NCBI RefSeq assembly: GCF_003014735.1
Contig: NZ_PYAX01000004.1
Span: 186,001 to 250,000, forward strand
Length of the DNA stretch: 64,000 nt
Source of the DNA: Saccharothrix carnea
Lineage (GTDB): Bacteria > Actinomycetota > Actinomycetes > Mycobacteriales > Pseudonocardiaceae
Direction: 5' to 3'
In this document: piece by piece, positions 62,463 to 64,000 of the stretch
Position numbering within the stretch: the stretch's first letter is position 1
Layout of the letters: each line of letters begins with the position of its first letter
Translations under genes and position numbers: made by a program
Notes under the pieces: generated by a model
Told to the model about the DNA's origin: nothing
Seen by the model: only the letters and a program-made list of their open reading frames with translations
Database searches by the model: none

Positions 62463-63914
62463 GTGTCACGAGTCCTGACGAGGGTCGGCGCGCTGGTCGC
62501 CGCCGTGGTCCTGATGTTCACGTCGTGGTCGGTGGCGACCGAGCGGCGGGCCGAGGCGCTCGACCCGTTCACCGGCTACCTGATGGCGCACTTCACCGGC
62601 GAGCACTCCACCGGCGAGCAGATCTACCTCGCGCACAGCCGTGACGGCCTGCGCTGGACCGACCTGAACAACGGCGCGCCCGTGCTGCTGTCCACCGTGG
62701 GTACGCGCGGTGTGCGCGACCCGGCGCTGGTCCGCTCCCCCGCGGGCGACCGGTACTGGATCATCGCCACCGACCTGCGCATCGCGAACGGCACCTCGTG
62801 GTCCGACGCGGCGAACAACGGCAGCAAGTCGCTGGTCGTCTGGGAGTCCACCGACCTGGTCACCTGGTCGGCACCGCGCCTGCTCAACGTCGCGGGCGCG
62901 ATCTCAGGCGCGGGCAACGCCTGGGCGCCGGAGGCGATCTACGACCCGTCGTCCGGTGACTACGTCGTCTACTGGGCGACGAACGCGACGCTGAACGGCG
63001 TGAAGAAGCACCGGATCTACTACGTGCGCACGCGTGACTTCCGCTCGGTCACCTCGCCGGTGCTCTACATCGACCGCGGCCAGGGTCAGGGCATCATCGA
63101 CACCCAGATCATCGAGTCGCCGAGCGGTGTGGGCGGCTACCGCTACTACCGGGCCTCCGCGGACGGCCACATCACCGTCGAGGGCAGCAACTCCGTCCTC
63201 GGCTCGTGGACCACCATCGGCAACCTGTCGCACATGGGCATCTCCAACGGCACCGGCGGCGGCAACGTGGTCGAGGGTCCGATGTGGATGCAGTTCAACG
63301 GCCGCACCGAGTGGGCCCTGTGGCTGGACCAGTACGCCACCGGCCGCGGCTACATGCCGATCACGTCGACCAACCTCGGCAGCACCCGCAACTTCACCAC
63401 CCGCACCGACTACGCGCTGGGCAGCACCCGCAAGCGGCACGGCTCGATCCTCAACCTCACCGCCGCCGAGGAGAGCCGCGTGCTGGCCAAGTGGGGCACC
63501 TCCACCCCGGTCAACCGGATCCAGTCCTACAACTTCCAGGACCGCTACGTGCGCCACGCCGACTTCGACGTGCGCATCGACCCGAACGTCAGCCCGGCGC
63601 AGGACGCGCAGTTCCGCGTCATGCCCGGTCTCGCGGGCACCGGCACCGTGTCGTTCCAGTCGGTCAACTACCCCGGCTACTACCTGCGGCACAGCAACTA
63701 CGACTTCGTCCTCGCCGCCGACGACGGTTCCGCGACGTTCCGGGCCGACGCGACGTTCCGCCAGGTCGCGGGCCTCGCCAACTCGTCGTGGTCGTCGTTC
63801 CAGTCGTACAACCACACCGACCGGTACCTCCGGCACTACGCCTACCAGCTCCGGCTCGACCCGATCACCGACGCGACGGGCCGCGCGGACGCCACGTTCC
63901 GGCTGACCGGCTGA
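62463..63914 (+). CDS. Secreted GH43-AbfB glycosidase
   Basis: 483 residues. A signal peptide (about 1-33) leads into a GH43-like propeller (about 35-345) with GVRDPALVRS (Asp), NAWAPEAIYD and EGPMWM, and then a C-terminal AbfB trefoil (about 348-483) whose three units start IQSYNFQDRYVRH, FQSVNYPGYYLRH and FQSYNHTDRYLRH. The domain order is the reverse of the preceding gene. It probably acts with that enzyme on arabinose-containing polymers. The GTG start has AAAGGAG eight bases upstream. A perfect terminator follows the gene. Confidence 0.85.
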   Translation: MSRVLTRVGALVAAVVLMFTSWSVATERRAEALDPFTGYLMAHFTGEHSTGEQIYLAHSRDGLRWTDLNNGAPVLLSTVGTRGVRDPALVRSPAGDRYWIIATDLRIANGTSWSDAANNGSKSLVVWESTDLVTWSAPRLLNVAGAISGAGNAWAPEAIYDPSSGDYVVYWATNATLNGVKKHRIYYVRTRDFRSVTSPVLYIDRGQGQGIIDTQIIESPSGVGGYRYYRASADGHITVEGSNSVLGSWTTIGNLSHMGISNGTGGGNVVEGPMWMQFNGRTEWALWLDQYATGRGYMPITSTNLGSTRNFTTRTDYALGSTRKRHGSILNLTAAEESRVLAKWGTSTPVNRIQSYNFQDRYVRHADFDVRIDPNVSPAQDAQFRVMPGLAGTGTVSFQSVNYPGYYLRHSNYDFVLAADDGSATFRADATFRQVAGLANSSWSSFQSYNHTDRYLRHYAYQLRLDPITDATGRADATFRLTG

Positions 63915-63921
63915 ACCGGCA

Positions 63922-63955
63922 GGGGGTGGGCGCTCGGGCGCGGGCGCCCACCCCC
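63922..63955. terminator. Bidirectional terminator at the end of the GH43 operon
   Basis: GGGGGTGGGCGC (63922-63933) pairs perfectly over 12 bp with GCGCCCACCCCC (63944-63955), loop 10 bases. It lies between the GH43 operon and a convergent minus-strand gene. Confidence 0.75.
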
Positions 63956-63961
63956 GTCAGC

Positions 63962-64000
63962 TCACCAGTAGCTGCGCCAGTCGGCGCGCAGCCGGCGGCT
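63962..64000 (-). CDS. C-terminal end of an unidentified gene (cut by the window edge)
   Basis: Reading the minus strand, the last 12 codons encode SRRLRADWRSYW followed by TGA at 63962-63964, just beyond the shared terminator. Codon composition fits a real gene. The family cannot be told from so short a piece. Confidence 0.4.
   Translation of the reverse strand, partial: SRRLRADWRSYW

Overview
The window is about 72% GC by eye, with GTG/TTG starts, GGAGG-type ribosome binding sites, ATGA/GTGA stop-start overlaps, SARP/AfsR and LAL-type LuxR regulators, a SigE-family sigma factor, ESX-type small proteins and AbfB/CBM13 glycosidases. This points to a filamentous actinomycete chromosome, most likely Pseudonocardiaceae (Saccharothrix/Actinosynnema/Lentzea-like). 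That placement is inference. No rRNA, tRNA, CRISPR array, transposase or phage gene was seen.

Left part, 0-18 kb: two tail-to-tail serine hydrolases of the beta-lactamase/penicillin-binding-protein family; a STAND-type NTPase with helical repeats followed by a YbaB-like protein; an epoxide hydrolase divergent from a WYL regulator across a perfect palindrome; an ankyrin protein behind a folded leader; a three-subunit molybdenum hydroxylase; and cyanase divergent from a formate/nitrite-type channel.

Middle-left, 15.6-28.7 kb: a compact halogenation cluster. It comprises a LAL regulator, a vanadium-haloperoxidase-like enzyme, an FADH2-dependent halogenase with its flavin reductase, a cation/H+ antiporter, an FAD/NAD(P)-binding oxidoreductase, an acyl-CoA synthetase-like ligase and a zinc alcohol dehydrogenase. 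There is no PKS or NRPS.

Centre, 28.8-57.3 kb: a dense set of conflict or defence-like modules. They are an ESX-type toxin/immunity cassette (EspC-like, WXG-like, WHHH nuclease, SMI1); an AfsR-like SARP regulator; an EACC1-like protein with a caspase-MinD-like NTPase-transmembrane fusion and a membrane partner; a SigE-family sigma factor with a membrane partner; an LCAT-like esterase overlapping a transglutaminase-like/NTPase protein with twelve nearly identical 37-residue repeats; a 3' remnant of an endoglycosidase H-like gene; a giant TPR-CHAT protease divergent from a Cys-motif small protein and a membrane protein; a glutamyl-tRNA synthetase; and a single-chain NTPase-transmembrane-periplasmic-binding-protein receptor.

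Right part, 57.3-64 kb: an arabinogalactan-utilisation locus. It has a secreted GH43 exo-galactanase-like enzyme with a ricin-type lectin domain, an MFS exporter, a VOC protein, and two secreted GH43 enzymes carrying AbfB domains. LacI-type operators sharing 15 of 18 bases lie before the galactanase gene and inside a promoter before the AbfB operon. The window ends in the last 12 codons of a minus-strand gene.
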